A DNA stretch of 64,000 nucleotides from Thelonectria olida (Eukaryota; Ascomycota; Sordariomycetes; Hypocreales; Nectriaceae). Shown here piece by piece: positions 51,865 through 63,793 of the stretch. Under the pieces are notes generated by a model. The model was not told the origin of the DNA, did not search any database, and saw nothing but the letters and a program-made list of their open reading frames with translations. The translations under genes were made by a program, and so were the position numbers. The DNA lies in assembly GCA_020736575.1 (NCBI GenBank), contig JAGPYM010000021.1, positions 62,001-126,000 of the forward strand, given 5' to 3'. Numbering within the stretch: position 1 is the stretch's first letter; each line of letters starts with the position of its first letter.

Positions 51865-52444
51865 CTACAGTCCTCCTGGTCGCTCAGCAGCAACTTCCTC
51901 AGCACTGGTAGGAACCATCTCCGACGCTGCAGGCAAGTTCCCAACGTCTAGTCCCCCCTCATCATCCTTATGGAGTCCTCGCTCGCGAATGGGATCAGAC
52001 CCAGATGCACCTACACCTTCGAGGCCAGCCCCTTCTCGCTTGTGCTTACCGTGCAGTTCTTGACTCGTCATACCCTCACCGGGATGTCCGTAACCCTGAT
52101 GCACGTCTGCTGATGTAGCCCCAAGAATCGTATCTGAAGCCTCCGTTCTGTTCTCTATTTCGGGGTTGAATGCCTGGCCAGGCACATCATTCTGAGGGTT
52201 GGGTTGGAACGATCGTTCCTCGGGAGCGGTGCCAGGAGGATATGTCTCGGCGTTGAACTCGGGCTTGGCGTCGTTGCCAACCTTGACACCGGGAGCATGC
52301 TAGATCATGTAAGTGAACTGAAGGAGGAGGAACACGGGTGAAATAACTTACGCCCTTGCGGGTGAGCGGCTCTGAGGGAGGGACCTTGCTTGAAAACTCT
52401 CCAAGAGCCGGGGTGATGGAATCGGGGTTCTTGTTGACGGACAT
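51865..52444 (-). CDS. Small hydrophilic conserved fungal protein, unknown function
   Basis: Two exons, 52444-52352 and 52299-51865, give about 175 residues. The protein is hydrophilic and Gly/Pro/Glu-rich with no membrane helix: SITPALGEFSSKVPPSEPLT, GHAPGVKVGNDAKPEF, YPPGTAPEERSFQPNPQNDV, PGQAFNPE, GATSADVHQGYGHPGEGMTS, GAGLEGVGASGSDPIRERGL and VSAEEVAAER-like end (TSAEEVAAERPGGL). I recognise these segments as typical of a small protein found across filamentous ascomycetes, but no function is known to me; low complexity and hydrophilicity are reminiscent of stress-associated proteins. The intron has a GTAAGT donor and CTAG acceptor and lies in phase. A Met 14 codons further upstream lacks similarity, so 52444 was chosen. 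Confidence 0.85.
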
Positions 52445-55400
52445 TGTGAATGTGTGCAATATGATAGCTTTGTTCTGAAGGCTCAATTATCTATGTTAGA
52501 TGAATTTTGCTCCGACATTTTATACTGAAAGCCTCTGATATAGAAAGTCGGATATCATCGATGAGCGATGTATGATGTCAAATCCTTGGCCACACCCACA
52601 TAATATCACGTCAATGATCAACCTCAACACCCACATTTTAACTTGTTCAACGTTGCCAACACCCATAGAAACCCGGGGGAGATGAAAATTTGCACAACTA
52701 GAGTATTCCCTATTTCCAATTGCGTGTTTCACTGTTGACGTGGAAACCACTCCAGATATCACCCGCGGGGAGTCGGGAAGTTGATGTCGCACTGGAGTGA
52801 CATTACCTTGGAAAAGACCGTAGATGCCGACTAGTCGAGGACGTCACCTACCCACTTGACCATCTCTTCCTTAATTGCCGAATTATTTGATCATAATGAA
52901 GGAATTAACAGGAGAATAAGATAAAGGCCGGATGATGTTGATAGAGGTGACTCTTTCTGTGACTACCTACCTACCCTAGAGCGAGCAGGTAAGTTGACGT
53001 TGAGAACACGATCTCGAATGTTGACTTCAACGCAAGAAAGCATTGCTCAAATTCGTATATCTCTCCGTACATGTGTTTTAGATGCCGTGAGAATTATGTG
53101 AATGTCGAAATCGAAGAGCTGAATGCATGATTTGCGAGTTCCGTTCTGCAGCGTTCGAGGAAGTGATCCAAACATTTGGACTCTGAGCTCCATGGCTCGA
53201 CCTCGATCATACAAGTAGGGTGCCTTACTGCACTCCAAAATGGCGAATCGTTTCACTTTCTCGATAAACCGATATATTTTCTCGTTTGTCGCGTTTGTAT
53301 TCAGTGGACCACTGAGGCTGCGGCTCAGGACGCAGCGTCAGACATGATGGATTCTTCGTACGCAATAGCGCAGATGGATCTGCGAATCTCGTTTAGCTAG
53401 CTATGTATTGTTCGTAGATCCGATACACAAACCGGGAATATAATAAGTTTGAGATCGTGTTAGTGATACTAGCTGGGCCTGTCCGTCGGGTGCGATCGAA
53501 GACTTTTCAATAGATACGTCCGCTGTCCAGCACACGAGAACACGTAATCAATCTACAAGCACAAGAAGCAAGTTGGCAATGAAGTGTCGAACAGTGATTT
53601 GGCAGCTCGGCTAGGACGGCTTCGGTGGCTGCTGACTGCGTTGTTTGCTGCGTCCATGTCAAAGATGATATGTATATTCATTCTTGCATTCTCATCGGAC
53701 TGCGCGTCATGCTTTAGTGCAAGATCAGACGGCCAACAGGCAAGATTTCGACTTGACTTGACTCGGGTAGACATGGCAATACGAGCTCAATGTCCTCGGG
53801 CAACTCTTTGATCAAACATTTTGCCCGCTGAAGACCGGAGTAACTCTTGAGAGCGGCTCTGTGTGTCACCGGCAACGTTACATACATATTCGTAGACTAC
53901 CAGAAGAATGGAAGACAAATTCGATTTTGTCCAGCTCTTCAGCCCTGAGGGTCAGCTGAGCAATATTGGCAGATAAGAAAAGCCACCAAATTCCAGAACC
54001 CGGTCTGGGCGTTGCCAAGTCCAATCTAACACGGACGCAATAAAGAAATAGAAATAGCAAAGCCTCCGATGCAAGCACCGCCTCCATCGGCAGAGCGTCC
54101 AGACCACCCAGCGCAATTTCGAAATAATAATTCCGTCATTCCGTAGCGAACTAATTCTAATAAGGGTCTTCCCCAGGTTTGTGAGGGAGGGCCGGAGTGC
54201 CTATTAGCCGGGACAGCTGAGAGTCTCTGTCACGCTAGCCTCCATACCTTGGGTGTTTTGGTGATATTGGGGTCCCAAAGGAATTTGTCGGCGAGCTGAC
54301 GACAGAAAGACACAGCGGCTTGTTCGTGATGGAGTTGGTCGTGTACAGACGCAGTGAGATTATCGGGCCGTTGTTGAGATAACTATAGATATACGCACAA
54401 GTACGCATTGGGGTGAACAGTCTCTCTGGCGCACTGAAGCTATTTGGTCATCTCGATGAAAGCAGGCCGGGACTGAAGCATCCATGGTCAGGCTGCTTTG
54501 GCAACCGGCATTCATGAAAGATCCCAGCTAAAATGGCACGCAGGCGGCGGCTTGGTGGACTGGCTTCGCAGCCAAGCATCCACTAAGATTTCCCGGCTTC
54601 ACGGGCCATGAATCCTTTTTTTTTTTGGGGACGGCTTTTCTGATGGCGGCTGAAGGGATCACAGTGCTGAGTTGTTCGTCGTGAGAGTGAGTTGGCTACC
54701 TCTTCGTTGTTGGCAACGCCTGTTGGCAGTTGAACTCGCTCATCCTTGATGCTTGAGGAGACACGCAAGACACGCTCCAGTATTAGGACGATCCCATCCC
54801 TATAATGAATAACTGGATAATGGCACAAATAAATTTCCACACAGTAACAAATATATTCACAATCCCGAACTCCTGACTGTGCGGTGTTGACGGTGAGACG
54901 TGATCAGCGGACAAAAGCCACCAACCATGCGAGATCGACTCCTGGAGTGTCGCACCAGCACAACAGACAAACAAAGAAGCCGGTTTTCCGTCAAATCAAG
55001 CTCCATTTCTTCTTGATGGATTTTCATCCGATCCTTTTCTCGGTCAATCAGATGAGAATGATAGGCCTTTATTTATATGTGACTTGTCGTTCACATAATT
55101 CATCCTGGATGCCAAAGTCTATTCGTAGAGGTACTTTCCCTTTCTAGCTGTGGCTTACGCAGTGCTGAACATTGAAATTCAAGCTCGTGGACAGTGGAGT
55201 GGAAAGACCGACTTCCTGAATCTTCCCCTCGCCTGTTTTCCCCAGGGCAGGCAGGCAGACTATGGCCGAAGGCGCACCTACCACACTCAAGGCCGTTACG
55301 TTGTACCTGCCCGTCTCGGCAAGGACCCAAGCCTTCCGCCTTCCCCAGCTGGCGATCATACGAAGTAGAAGGGAGGATTGACGGATACCTATGTAGGAGG

Positions 55401-56793
55401 AAGGCACGGTTGCAGATTTGATTATGACCAAACGTAAGATTAAATTACGACTTCAAATTTTGTCTCAACCTTCCACTGAAATCCAGCTTCATCAGTCAAG
55501 ACAGTTCAATTTGACATCCCTGCTAGTCGGCCCTCGGCACAGACTACAGTGCACTGCACCCTACAGGGCTTCGTTTAGCTCCCTGACCCAGCCGTGTCCA
55601 TCCGTGTCCAGTGCGCGCCGTCTCCCGTACTGTCCTCACATGCGACGCCCCCGGTCGCACCGCAGAAACCCCCGGCACATCGCCTGTTGTCGAGAAGCTT
55701 GATGAATCGCTGTTTGTGTCTCACACTTCCCAAACAATAAGGGGCTTTCGATCTTTCTGGGGCCGCTTCCAAGCACTAATTAATCTGGGCTTCAGTGTCT
55801 TTCCTCTCCCTTGTTTGTTACGGCCGAACCAACTGGACAACCACAGAGACAGACGTCTGCTCCCGTCCCTCAGCGCCGTACGAGACATTGCAATACGAGC
55901 TCCTCTCATTTTGCTGTTCCCGCCCAAGACGCTTGTCTTCGAGAAGGCTCCGGTTTTCCCATTGCGTCAGCACACCATTACAACTCGCCGCTCCCCTCGT
56001 GTCGGCTCGTTTGCAAGAAGGCTGTGCTGCTCGAGTCTTTCTCGTTTTTGGCGCCACTTGCGCCGAGCTCGCCGACCACCAATAGAGGAAACCCACCAGG
56101 GGCGCCGTTCTCTCCATTGTTTGATCCAAATTCAGAATCAGGTCCATCAGGCCCATCCCAGCATTGTGTCAGGCCCTCAACCGTCGAGGGAGACCCCCTT
56201 CAACCGTGTTGGGGCCCTGTCCGTTCCCAGTTGAAAGCTTCCCTACCCGCTTCGCACTTGGGGTCTGTTTAGTGCCTGGTTGCTGGGCGGAGCTTGCGCT
56301 AAAGTTGGACTTCCACCACGCCGTTCGGTCTGCATCCGGCCTGGTTCTGCGCATCACCCATGCCATATTAGGCCCGCTATTCGCTCATCGGGCACTTGTT
56401 CCTTGTTGCAAGCCCAGCACTGGCCCGTTGCTCGCCAACGACCTCATCAACAAGCAACTCCCACTTGGCTGCTGATCCCTCCAGTTCCTTTCAAACTGCA
56501 CTCCATTCGTTCGGTCACTCACTAATTCTTCACTCCCCTTGCTTCGTTCGCTGGCATCGCATTTCGACTAAGTCTTCGTTGTTTTGCCTTTGTGTTCTTA
56601 TTGTTTGGCTTTGCATATTGCCTTTCCAAGCCGCATTCACTTCGCAAACCCGCACGTCTTTCTTTTTCCTCTTCTCGAGGCGGCTTGCCCGCTGCTGAGA
56701 AGGTCACCGGGACGCTGACACAACCCTCTACTTGGATTCGGCAGTAAGCAACTGTTTACGAGGCATTGCATTCGACTTCATATTACCCACGCC
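52445..56793. other. 4.3-kb divergent spacer
   Basis: This region separates the divergent small-protein gene (-) and GH17 glucanase gene (+), so it contains both promoters. No gene is supported. The last 1.2 kb (55550-56780) is C/T-rich on the plus strand with several chance open frames (up to 207 codons at 55611-56234) of low-complexity composition. It is likely the glucanase leader and promoter. A TACGAAGTA copy lies at 55359-55367. Confidence 0.5.
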
Positions 56794-59008
56794 ATGGCGC
56801 ATTACAATAACGACCCTTACGAGAGGGAACCTCTCGACTCGGCTCATAATCGATACGATTCTCCTTCGCATTATCCAACTAACCCTCCTCAAAGCCACTC
56901 TCCTTCTCAAACTCCCTATTACGACGTTCCTCCAACAGCACCTCCGCATCGCTCCAATCATCCTAGCTCCCATCCAGACTCGTCCTGGAACCGAATGCAA
57001 GGCCCAAGTCAAGACACCAGTAGTCATCAATCAACCTCTCTGCACTCCGGCTCAGCTGGATACGAAGACAGCCCACGGCGTGGCTCCCCAACTCCACCCC
57101 AAATTGACGGACCCTATAATCAAAACGGAAGAGGAGGAGGAACAGGAGGGACAGGCGGCGGCGGCGCCTACGCAGGGTATGCACCTCTCCCCCCGAACGC
57201 CATTACCCCGGGTGTAGATAACTTCAATGAATCTGCGGCCGGTGGTATGGCTGGTATCGCTTACGGCGTCGCTGACCGTAACCCTCGCAATAGTGGAATG
57301 GATGCGATTCACAACACTGGACAGCTACCTCCCCCTCCGTCCCGGGCCCAACACCCTCCACAATCCAGCAACGCTTACTCCCCACAGTCGAGCGGGTACG
57401 GTTACGACGATGCCTATGGACACGGGGCAGAGTCGCACTCAAGCCTGGCCGGCCTTGGCGGCGCCGCTGTCCCTCCAGGCTCTCGGTCGCCGTCTCACCG
57501 TGGAAACGATGGCTATACCAACGATCCTTACCAAGGACTAACCTCCCGGAACGATGCCACCCACCTTGGCGTCTTCAATCCAAATGAAATTGCGGATGAC
57601 GGGGATGACGGGCTTGAGTATCACCGGGGGCAGCGAACCTCTATGCTGAGTCTGCCTCACTCAGACCGATCAAGGCGGGCAGCGGCAGCAGCGGCAGCAG
57701 CGGGTGCTGGTGGTGGAGCTGCGGCTGGTGCCATGCTATCACAAGGTACCACACGAAGAGACGAAAGCCGGAAGCTCGGTTGCTAACGAAAGTGTAGGCG
57801 GTTCGGGAAACTCCGGAAACGGTGACTTTGAAACAGCTCGGGAGAAGCCATCCGAGTGGCTACAGAAGAATCAGAGCAGCAGCAAGAAGTGGAGGTGGGT
57901 TATCATCATTATCGTGTTGGTCGTCATCATTGGAGCAATTGTCGGTGGCGTTGTGGGAAGCTTGATGAACAACAAAAAGAAGAACAAAGACAGCTCTAGT
58001 AGTAGCTCAGCGCAAGGAGATTCTGCTGATGAAGATGAGGCGAAGAACGGCGATCTCAACATCAACAGCGCCGAGATCAAGAAGCTTTTGAACAACGCCG
58101 ATCTACACAAGGTGTTCCCCGGCATGGATTACACTCCTCTCAACACCCAGTACCCGGCGTGCATCCACAACCCAGCATCGCAGAACAACGTCACTCGTGA
58201 TGTAGCGGTTCTGAGCCAGCTCACCAACAAGATTCGACTCTACGGTACCGATTGCAACCAAACTCAGATGCTTCTCCACGCCATCGACCGGCTGGAGCTG
58301 AAGGATACCAAGGTTTGGCTTGGCGTGTGGCAAGACAACAACGAAACTACCAACGCTCGACAACTGGATCAGATGTGGGACATTTTGGACGAGTATGGTC
58401 AGGATCCTTTTGAGGGTATCATCGTCGCCAACGAGATTCTTTTCCGCGAGGAAATGACGGAAACCGAGCTCGGCTCCCTCCTCGACGACGTTCGGACCAA
58501 CCTGACCAAGAAGAAGATCGATCTCCCCGTGGCAACTTCCGATCTGGGAGACGACTGGACTTCGGCGCTAGCTCAAGACAGCGACTACATCATGGCGAAC
58601 ATTCATCCCTTCTTTGCCGGCGTGACAGCGGATAAGGCAGCTGGTTGGACGTATTCTTTCTGGGAGAATCAGAACAAGCAGTTCTGGAAGACGGACAAGA
58701 AAAAGAACATAATTTCGGAGACTGGCTGGCCAACTTCTGGCGGCACGGGCTGTGGTGCCGCGACAAGCTGTACGGAAGGTTCTGTTGCCGGTATCGACGA
58801 GTTGAACACGTTCATGGAGGACTGGGTTTGCGCAGCTCTCAAGAACGGAACCAACTACTTCTGGTTTGAGGCTTTTGACGAGCCTTGGAAAGTCAAGTTC
58901 AATACCAAGGGCAAGGCGTGGGAAGACCAGTGGGGTCTGCTGACAGTGAACCGAGAGCTCAAGGATGGTGTCAAGATTCCCGACTGCGATGGTCAGACTG
59001 TCGATTAA
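56794..59008 (+). CDS. btgC: Membrane-anchored GH17 glucan endo-1,3-beta-glucosidase (BtgC type)
   Basis: This enzyme cuts or remodels beta-1,3-glucan in the cell wall. Two exons, 56794-57745 and 57798-59008, give about 720 residues. The N-terminal 350 residues are disordered and cytoplasmic (Pro/Ser/Tyr/Gly-rich, with EREPLDSAHNRYD and a poly-Ala stretch). A single membrane helix at about 352-374 (VIIIIVLVVIIGAIVGGVVG) makes it a type II protein with the catalytic domain outside. The GH17 domain spans about 425-715: VFPGMDYTPLNTQYPAC, IRLYGTDCNQ, VWLGVWQDN, the proton donor in VANEIL (about E530), NIHPFFAG, the nucleophile in SETGWPTSG (about E625) and YFWFEAFDEPWK. The intron (52 bases) has a CTAAC branch and GTGTAG acceptor. 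Length and layout match fungal BtgC proteins. Confidence 0.94.
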
Positions 59009-59699
59009 AGGTCGACCGAGACGACAGGATATGTGGTGTATAATTGGAGCGTGATTGTGAGCGACAAGTGCATGCATTGGCATCGGCTTGAAAGATGTCA
59101 TTGTTGCGGTATACACATGGCAGGTTTGGCATTTTGCTTTTGGGTTTTGGGCATTGCCCCTCGGTTCAGGAGTTGGTTCCTGAGGACTGGGAGGCTTTGT
59201 TGGACGACATGTCTTTGGGGAGGATTTGAGAAGAAGTCGATTCCACGTTGGATACAACCAAGGTGTATTCGGGTTCCCCGTTGGTTGGTCCTTGTTATGG
59301 CCCTGGGAGTTTGGGAGCGATACGGTAATGGAAATGATCCTGGTACGGTTTTGTAATCTTGTTTAGACGAGATCAGACGAGAGGCATATTTTGGAGGACA
59401 TTCCTCAGAAAGGGGAGGGATGACTACCAAAATTCCTTCTACGTATATAGTATATAGTCTTGAGGCTTGCTGGCAAGAAATAGGAATGTGATATTGACGG
59501 TGCCATGTTGGACCGTCTATAAACTAACTCTGGACTCTATGTGAACTGATCTGATGTAGGTAAAGCAATGACCACATCCCTCCAGTTATTCTCTCATACA
59601 TGCTAGTTGTTCCTGAAATAACTCCATGACGAATTCCTCCCCACTCGTTGTCCCCATCAGATGCCACCTGGGGGTATCCTCTGGGCTGCACCTCTGCAC
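59009..59699. other. Convergent intergenic region
   Basis: This is shared 3' space of the GH17 gene (+) and the coiled-coil gene (-). A+T-rich words such as TATATAGTATATAG near 59444-59457 fit 3' end formation. No gene is seen. Confidence 0.6.
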
Positions 59700-60470
59700 T
59701 TAGATGTCTCCATGGCCCATCATGGCTAGCTGTTGCTCCTCAGCCATGGCGGCACTGCTCTCGGGAGTCTGCGGCGCCATCATCATCAACCCAGGATGAA
59801 GGTAGTTCCACAGCACGGTGACCATGCCTCTCATGTCAGCGACTTCTTTTTCAAGGGCGTGGACCTGGCGAGCCAGCATGGAGCGATCAGCTTGGCAGGT
59901 CCTGAGCTCGGTGAGGAGCGTGGCGTTGTGCTCCGCGTCCTCGAGCATGGGCTCCTGGGGGCGGTTGAGGGGGAACGTCTCCGGGTCGCGCTTTATCGCC
60001 GGGGAGGCATTGGGGCGGAGGATGGGAGTGGCAGGCATGAGGACTGGAGACGAGTAGACCATTTTGATGTTTTCGTTGGCCATGGGGTCGTCTATGGGCG
60101 CGATAATGGCCCGCGGCCGTAGGGCGGGAGGGGAGTTGACCTGTTTGCTCTGGGCTTGTTCCCGCTGGAGATGGCGCTCGATCATGGCGTCGATGTCGGT
60201 ACCGCACATTTGTTTGCCCTGCTGACGTCTATGGATTATATATTAGCCATTGCGGTTCTTTGTTTGGTGAATGATTGGAAAGGAGAATAGCTACCGTCGC
60301 TCCATGAGATTGCCCAAGGCATCGCGGAGGATCAGCATGCGCATTGCGACGCCGGAGGCCCGGTACTGGTCCTTGCGGGTGGCACGGTCGCAGGCTTGCC
60401 ACATGGCTTGGTATTCGGCCTCGCGAGCCCGGACGAAGGCGATGTTGGAAGGGTTTTGGCGACGAGGCAT
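59700..60470 (-). CDS. Coiled-coil protein of unknown function
   Basis: Two exons, 60470-60295 and 60228-59700, give about 234 residues. The first exon encodes a basic, helical segment (RRQNPSNIAFVRAREAEYQA, CDRATRKDQYRASGVAMRML, ALGNLMERRRQ). The second starts QQGKQMCGTDIDAMIERHLQ, has a Pro-rich middle, then a heptad-like stretch (LLTELRTCQADRSMLARQVH, ALEKEVADMRGMVTVLW) that should form a coiled coil. It ends Met/Gln-rich. The arrangement resembles a DNA-binding or scaffold protein, but no bZIP basic region is seen and I do not recognise the family. The intron (66 bases) has a GTAGCT donor and CATAG acceptor and keeps phase. The second exon could be read alone from its own Met, but the first exon's composition and clean junction favour the longer model. 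Confidence 0.72.
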
Positions 60471-61101
60471 TGTTGGTCGAGGGGGGAGTGTTTGAAGAGA
60501 CTGAGTTGAGATGATGATTAGGTGAGGGATGAGGCCGTGGATGGGATGAATGAAAGATGGAAAGCTTGGAAGAGATGATAGTGAATGAGCCTTAGGATGA
60601 CCTAAGTCGGGAAGGTATCAAGACTGAGAGTGTAGGGAGTGTTGAGGGTTGAAGCAAGGAGGGTTGCGTGGGTGAGTTGGGTTCGAGAGTGTTGAGAGGA
60701 AATTGGAGAGATGTGTCGACCTACTTGTAGTCTTTGCTTACAGAATACGGAGTAAACGTCTCGAAAGTGATTCGGGATTGTAATAAGAAAAGGCTGCTGG
60801 AGCTGAGGAAAGAAATGTGAGAGTTGATGCCGTCAGGTCAAGCAAAAAGGTCAAAGGTGGCTTCAAATGGTGTGCATAGGAGTCGATGAGATGAAGCCTT
60901 CAAACGGAGTTTCGTCGCATGTAAGTGCACGAAAGCTAGAGATGTGAGTTAAGGAGCATGAATCGACGGTGATTCAAGCACACCTTTGAGAGCGAGAGTT
61001 GTCCAAGTGCAGGTAGAGGACGGGGCAAGGAGATGGCAGACGACACGCACACACGGGATGAAACCATTTTAACTGACTGACAGTTTAGTTCGTGAATTGA
61101 T
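60471..61101. other. Spacer between two minus-strand genes
   Basis: The 631 bases hold the promoter of the coiled-coil gene and the 3' end of the SRR1-like gene. The 9-mer TACGGAGTA occurs at about 60745. No gene is seen. Confidence 0.55.
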
Positions 61102-62038
61102 TTAGTCTCCAAGACTCGTTGCCTCTAGCTTTTTCGACAAGTCCTCCGTCTCCTCGGGCTTCTCCTTGGTGTCCTCTTTGACAACCACCCCCGAAGACTC
61201 AGCTTGTGTCTCGATGCCAGGCCGCCAGTACATAAAGGTGCCATACAAGGCGCCGCCGTGCGTCTCCTGAGGAAACGGATTCCTCCTGTACGTCCTGTCG
61301 ACTTCCTCCACCCGGTCCAGCTTGTCTGTATCGAGAATCCTCCCACTCATTGTAAGTTAGCTGTGTGATGATGGTCGGATTGGTCAGACACAAGACTTAC
61401 TCTTCCCACACGCTGTACCCAGTGCCGATCAAGATGGCCGGGAGGCTCTTCTCCAACGCCTCGGCGTAGACTTCGCGGTACAGATGAATCCCAAAGACAA
61501 ACGCGTCTTCGTCAACCAGAGCCATTGCCGCGGGGGCTTCGACGACTCGGTGGCCGAGACTGGCGAGGAACTCCTTGTCCGACGTGGTGAAGGCCGGGTC
61601 CTGGAAGACGGTTTTGATCTTGCTGCCCGTGATATTCTCCAGGTCCTCGACCATGATGGTAAAGGCAATCAGCTGGACAAAGCTGCAGCGCTTCCCGTCC
61701 CAAGCCGCCTGGTGAGGATCAAAGGTGCCGTTGCCGAGGTTGATGGCCCGTGACACTGTCTTGAGGCCGCCGGCATTCTTGGCGAGCAGTTCTCGCATCC
61801 GCCGACAGCAGGTTTGAAGCTCCCACTGCGGGCGCATGCGGTGGTAGTCGGCGAGGAGCTCCGAGGCGGGCGAGAGGCCGTCGGTGCGGACCTTGATGGG
61901 GAGTTCCCTGGCTTTGGCGACTTTGTTGCGACGGCCGGCGCGAGATTTGGCCGTTACTCGGGTCCATCCCTCGTCCTGCCTTGAGTCTTTGGGGGAGGCG
62001 TGGTCGTCAGAGACGTGTTGGCTGGTTTGAGAGGGCAT
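61102..62038 (-). CDS. SRR1-like domain protein
   Basis: SRR1-like proteins are named after the Arabidopsis light-signalling and clock protein SRR1; the molecular function in fungi is not established. Two exons, 62038-61401 and 61345-61102, give about 293 residues. The N-terminus is polar (DEGWTRVTAKSRAGRRNKVA). The domain appears as INLGNGTFDPHQAAWDGKRC, SFVQLIAFTIMVEDL, VFQDPAFTTSDKEFLASLGH, RVVEAPAAMALVDEDAFVFG and LPAILIGTGYSVWE. The second exon adds GRILDTDKLDRVEEVDRTYR and an acidic tail. The intron 61400-61346 has a GTAAGT donor and CTAAC branch, but the acceptor that keeps the frame is GAG, which is unusual. The nearby CAG would introduce a stop. The ATG at 62038 is the first in frame. 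Confidence 0.84.
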
Positions 62039-63793
62039 TGCGGATTCAGAGGATGTGAGAGAGAAGTGTGAGATGAGTGTATTCGATTCGTTGTAGCTGG
62101 GCAATATGAGAATCAATGGAGTTTCTTCATAGGACTCCGTGTATGGGTCAAAGGAAAGTCTGTAGAAGAGGCGATGAAACCCATCTCACGGGCCTTGCTG
62201 AAGAATCGCCGTTTGTTAGTTTGTTAAGTGAAGGTTCTTGTGAGCATTCGGAATTTTGGCCCCACAAAATCTCGGTGAGGGCTTCACCGGGTGACAGGCT
62301 GGAGGTCAAGGGAGGCAATGATGACCTTGTTACTGTTTACGAATGACCAGGGACAAGTCGAGTTTGTCTACTATTCAACCAATGGCAAAGATGCCTGTCC
62401 AGCGAGGAAGATGGGCTGAGGGGCAGTTGCAGAGCGAGACAGCTATAAACAAACGGCTGAGTCATCCGAGCTTTTTTGATTGGGAGCGGCAGTTGACGCA
62501 CGGCGAGATATCATCCATGACACAACCAGATTTTCCCTCTCGAATATCGCTCTGACATCTGATCTCTCAAGCTTCGGAAAACTCTTTTTGCGGAATAGCA
62601 TCAGCAATGTGCTTGTTGGTCTAGAACGAGGCCTGGTCAAGGCAGAGGCCGAGGAAGGCGGCAGCGTGAGGACGAGGAATCAAAGATGAGCTCGCTTCAC
62701 TTCTCAGCTGAGGCCTTGATGATGGGTTTACAAGCATCTGACAGCATCACCGCCGTGGGTTGCAACTCCAGAAAGGGTGGTACTGCTTGTATCGCCGCGG
62801 TCAGCTTCGTGAACGGGAAAACACCATTGGCCTCTGGTGTTGCACGGCATAACTTATTGATTGTCGTTCCACTCGGCTCCGACCACGCGTGCAGTTCTTC
62901 TTTCTTTAGAAGTCATCCATGTCCTACAGACTATGCCAAGCATACCTATCCTAGGTAACGTGCTACGTGCGCAGTAGGTAGTTGATCTTGTCTAGGCGCC
63001 CGGTGGTTGCCGCACACGATGGAACGCCCTGTATCTCATCTGATTCTACGCAAAGTCGGTCGATTCTCCCCTTCTCCCCCAGTTCCGGCTTTTCCAGCGA
63101 TTCTTGCGCCTGAAGCAGGGATCACATCCCCAACCTTCTTGGGCGCCGATCCCATTGGCCTTGCCCCTCCGACGCAACCCTCTTGGGCATGGTGCCGGCG
63201 CTTAACTTGGCCCTGCGTCCCGCCAACCAGGTGGCAGAGGTTGCTCGCGACACCACCACACGCAGCGTCCGTCACCTGCTTCGACATGGTGATTGGCTCG
63301 TGCCCCTTCGCATCGACAGGGACCCTTCCTTCCCGTCTGCACCTCAGCGGCCTCTGACTGGGCCGCTCCGCGCCGCCTCTCGAATCACACCGGGGCTTCA
63401 CTCCAATCCAAGTGCTCGCATCGAGAGCTCGGCGGCTGCTGGCCCCCAAGTCTCTTAAGACTTGCCCGCCTCCCATGCGGCCATTCGCCTCGTCTCCTCT
63501 CTTGGTCTTGGGATTGTGCACTCGATTCTTTGAGAGAGCTCTCCTTTTTTTGTCTTGAACCTGTTCGACTTGCTTGTCCAAGAAGCCAAGCACTGCAGTT
63601 GCACATCGACAACTCACCCAGCCAGCCCCGCTCATCGCCAACCAACACCCACCTCAGCAATCCTCGCGAGGGAAAAAGTCGGCGAGAAATTGTCTCTGGC
63701 AGACAAATCCGGCACTCATTGAAGCGACGTCAAGGGCTTCACTTCCTAGAACGAATTAATCACTCTCCCGAGTCCAACACATACACCACCAAG
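62039..63793. other. 1.75-kb divergent spacer
   Basis: This region lies between the SRR1-like gene (-) and the BIM1-like gene (+) and contains both promoters. No gene is supported. A CATACCTATCCTAGGTAACG segment lies at 62940-62959. The last 700 bases are C-rich, as in other leaders of this window. Confidence 0.55.

Noticed and set aside
55611..56270. Possible extra upstream exon of the glucanase
   Set aside because: The ATG at 56794 gives the expected N-terminus of BtgC-type proteins, so no upstream coding exon is needed.
55611..56272. Plus-strand ORFs of 207 and 153 codons as genes
   Set aside because: They overlap each other in a C/T-rich region just before the glucanase start and have no recognisable family.
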